39,571 nucleotides of DNA. It comes from Agrilactobacillus composti DSM 18527 = JCM 14202 (GTDB lineage Bacteria > Bacillota > Bacilli > Lactobacillales > Lactobacillaceae). The position numbers and the translations under genes are program-made. Within the stretch, counting starts at the first letter, position 1, and the number at the start of each line of letters is the position of its first letter. Shown one piece after another: positions 38,251 to 39,571 of the stretch. Under the pieces are notes generated by a model. The model did no database searches. It saw nothing but the letters and a program-made list of their open reading frames with translations, and was not told the DNA's origin. The DNA lies in NCBI RefSeq assembly GCF_001436375.1, contig NZ_AZGA01000012.1, forward strand, positions 1 to 39,571, given 5' to 3'.

Positions 38251-39402
38251 ATGGCATCTATCAAACAGTACAAAAATAAAAATGGTGAAGTCCGTTACCG
38301 GGTGCGTGTCTTCGGTGGTCAGGATCCCGTTACTAACAAAGAACAGCGCCTTACTCGCCAGGGCTTCCGCACCAAAAAGGAAGCGTCCATTGCCGCCCGG
38401 GAACTTGAAACTAAAATTGCATCCCCAAACTATGTCAGACCCACTCAGCTCACCTTTGAACAGGTTTATGACTCTTGGTTTGAGCAGTATCAAAATACGG
38501 TCAAAGAGTCTACCTGGGTCAAAACCCAGGATATCTTTCGGCTGCACATCTTACCGCTTTTTGGAGATAAACAGCTGGCCAAGATAACCCCGGTAGACTG
38601 CCAAAACGCCATTAATGGCTGGTTCAAGCAAGGGCTAACCAAGTATAAAGTTTTCTTTAATAACGTCTCACGGGTCTTCCAGTACGCGATTCGGATGGAC
38701 TTAGTGGAGACCGACCCAACTAAAAAAGTCATCAAGCCCCAGAATAAAAATCGCCCAGTTACCAGCATGGCAGATAATTACTATGATCTTGATGAGCTAA
38801 AAAAATTATTTTCTTGCTTGTACGATGAGGACAACTTGAAAGCCTATGTATTCTTTCGGTTCCTAGCTTTTACCGGTGCTCGCAAAGGTGAAGCCCTGGC
38901 CTTGACATGGCAAGATATCAGCTTTAATGATAAAACTATTGCTATTAATAAGACCCAGACTAGAGGAAAAAATGCAAGACTGTTAATCAATTCGCCTAAG
39001 ACGTATAATAGTATTCGCGTCATACATGTGGATGAAAAAACGCTAGAGGTCCTCAAGCAGTGGCGGCTGACTCAGCGCCAGACTTTTCTTAGTTATGGCA
39101 TCAATACTCTTGGCGCGGGTCAGCTGGTCTTTACCAATCAATATAACGAGATGCTCCAACCCAGTAAACCCCGGGTCTGGTTGGAACACACAATTGATAA
39201 GTATGATCTTAAGCATATCACCATTCACGGCTTTAGGCACACCTACGCCACCCTCGCCTTTGAAAGTGGTCTATCCATCAAGGAAGTCCAGGCCCAACTA
39301 GGTCACCGAAACTTTCAAACAACAATGGATATTTATACAGCGGTCACGAATAAACAAAAAAGCGAGATCGCGGATAAATTTTCTAAATATGTCAATTTTT
39401 AA
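38251..39402 (+). CDS. int: Tyrosine-type phage integrase
   Basis: 383 aa, ATG 8 nt after GGAGG. An in-frame GTG lies at 38236. Residues 1-60 form the arm-type binding domain with YRVRVFGGQDPVTNKEQRLT (AP2-like). Residues ~64-170 are the SAM-like core-binding domain. The catalytic domain follows with R211 (TGARKGEAL), K250, H326-G-F-R329, H352 (QLGHRNF) and nucleophile Y362 (TMDIYTAVT). All catalytic residues are present, so the enzyme should be active in integration and excision at a host att site. It is transcribed away from the immunity region and ends near the window end. Confidence 0.97.
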   Translation: MASIKQYKNKNGEVRYRVRVFGGQDPVTNKEQRLTRQGFRTKKEASIAARELETKIASPNYVRPTQLTFEQVYDSWFEQYQNTVKESTWVKTQDIFRLHILPLFGDKQLAKITPVDCQNAINGWFKQGLTKYKVFFNNVSRVFQYAIRMDLVETDPTKKVIKPQNKNRPVTSMADNYYDLDELKKLFSCLYDEDNLKAYVFFRFLAFTGARKGEALALTWQDISFNDKTIAINKTQTRGKNARLLINSPKTYNSIRVIHVDEKTLEVLKQWRLTQRQTFLSYGINTLGAGQLVFTNQYNEMLQPSKPRVWLEHTIDKYDLKHITIHGFRHTYATLAFESGLSIKEVQAQLGHRNFQTTMDIYTAVTNKQKSEIADKFSKYVNF

Positions 39403-39571
39403 GTACGCACTCCTTAGCTCGACAGCAAAATAATAAAGCGGAGTAGGTTCGGAGTGGGTTGCAAGTTTTCACAATATCAAACCCAGTAACAGCACATTTA
39501 AATAGCACTTTGTGAAGTAGGCGTTAAGCCCTACTTACCCAATTTATAAATTCAGGCGTTCCAAATAGTTC
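39403..39571. other. Right-end non-coding region, candidate attachment site area
   Basis: No gene is seen. CACTCC (39408-39413) and GGAGTG (39451-39456) form an inverted repeat around a second GGAGT copy. AAGTAGG (39515-39521) pairs with CCTACTT (39530-39536) as a small hairpin. The att site of a phage with this layout is expected just after the integrase, but no sequence here is repeated in the first 108 bases of the window, so its core cannot be given. Confidence 0.4.

Overview
The window is a nearly complete temperate bacteriophage genome, most likely an integrated prophage of a Lactobacillaceae (lactic acid bacterium) host. The grounds are the moderately low GC content, strong AGGAGG-type ribosome sites, an LLH-type holin beside a GH25 muramidase, an ArpU-type late regulator and an immunity cassette with an ImmA-like protease. 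The host genus cannot be fixed from the sequence. The virion should be a myovirus with a contractile PBSX/XkdK-type tail: a sheath, a tube, a very hydrophobic tape measure and a baseplate-J/DUF2634/DUF2577/DUF2313 set are all present. Nearly all lytic genes lie on the minus strand, so biological order runs from high to low coordinates.

Layout from the right end. 38251-39402 is a tyrosine integrase (+). 37397-38074 is a membrane-anchored surface protein (+). 36572-37304 is a CI-like repressor overlapping an ImmA-like metalloprotease (+). 36316-36571 is a compact switch with three 14-bp palindromic operators, each sitting on a promoter, plus a candidate antisense RNA lying over the lytic leader. 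The minus-strand lytic transcript then runs through a Cro-like protein, small early genes, an SbcC-like ATPase, a RecA-like (Sak4-like) ATPase, a DUF669 protein, a DEAD/DEAH helicase, a 746-aa primase-helicase, a 0.5-kb block of hairpin-forming repeats (candidate origin), a RusA resolvase and small genes ending in ArpU. Two reverse-strand (+) accessory genes interrupt this early block: an intact small membrane protein at 28646-28897 and a frameshifted gene at 35494-35924.

A good minus-strand promoter just after arpU (23349-23377) probably drives the late operon: small and large terminase, SPP1-type portal, MuF minor head protein, DUF6275 protein, scaffold, capsid, an Ig-like protein, head-tail connectors, sheath, tube, tail assembly chaperone, tape measure, baseplate, fibres, XkdX-like protein, two small membrane proteins, holin and endolysin, ending in a strong terminator at 65-105.

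The most notable signals beyond ordinary phage genes are these: a canonical A AAA AAC slippery site that fuses 66 extra codons to the tail assembly chaperone; a GAAA-capped hairpin just after the capsid stop codon with a protein-like -1 reading frame through it; the operator/antisense-RNA/leader-peptide arrangement in the immunity region; the hairpin iterons downstream of the primase; eleven 21-residue hydrophobic repeats in the tape measure; and three genes that seem broken by single-base indels (18635-18870, 25815-25938, 35494-35924). No tRNA, IS element or CRISPR array was seen. No direct repeat between the window ends marks the attachment sites.
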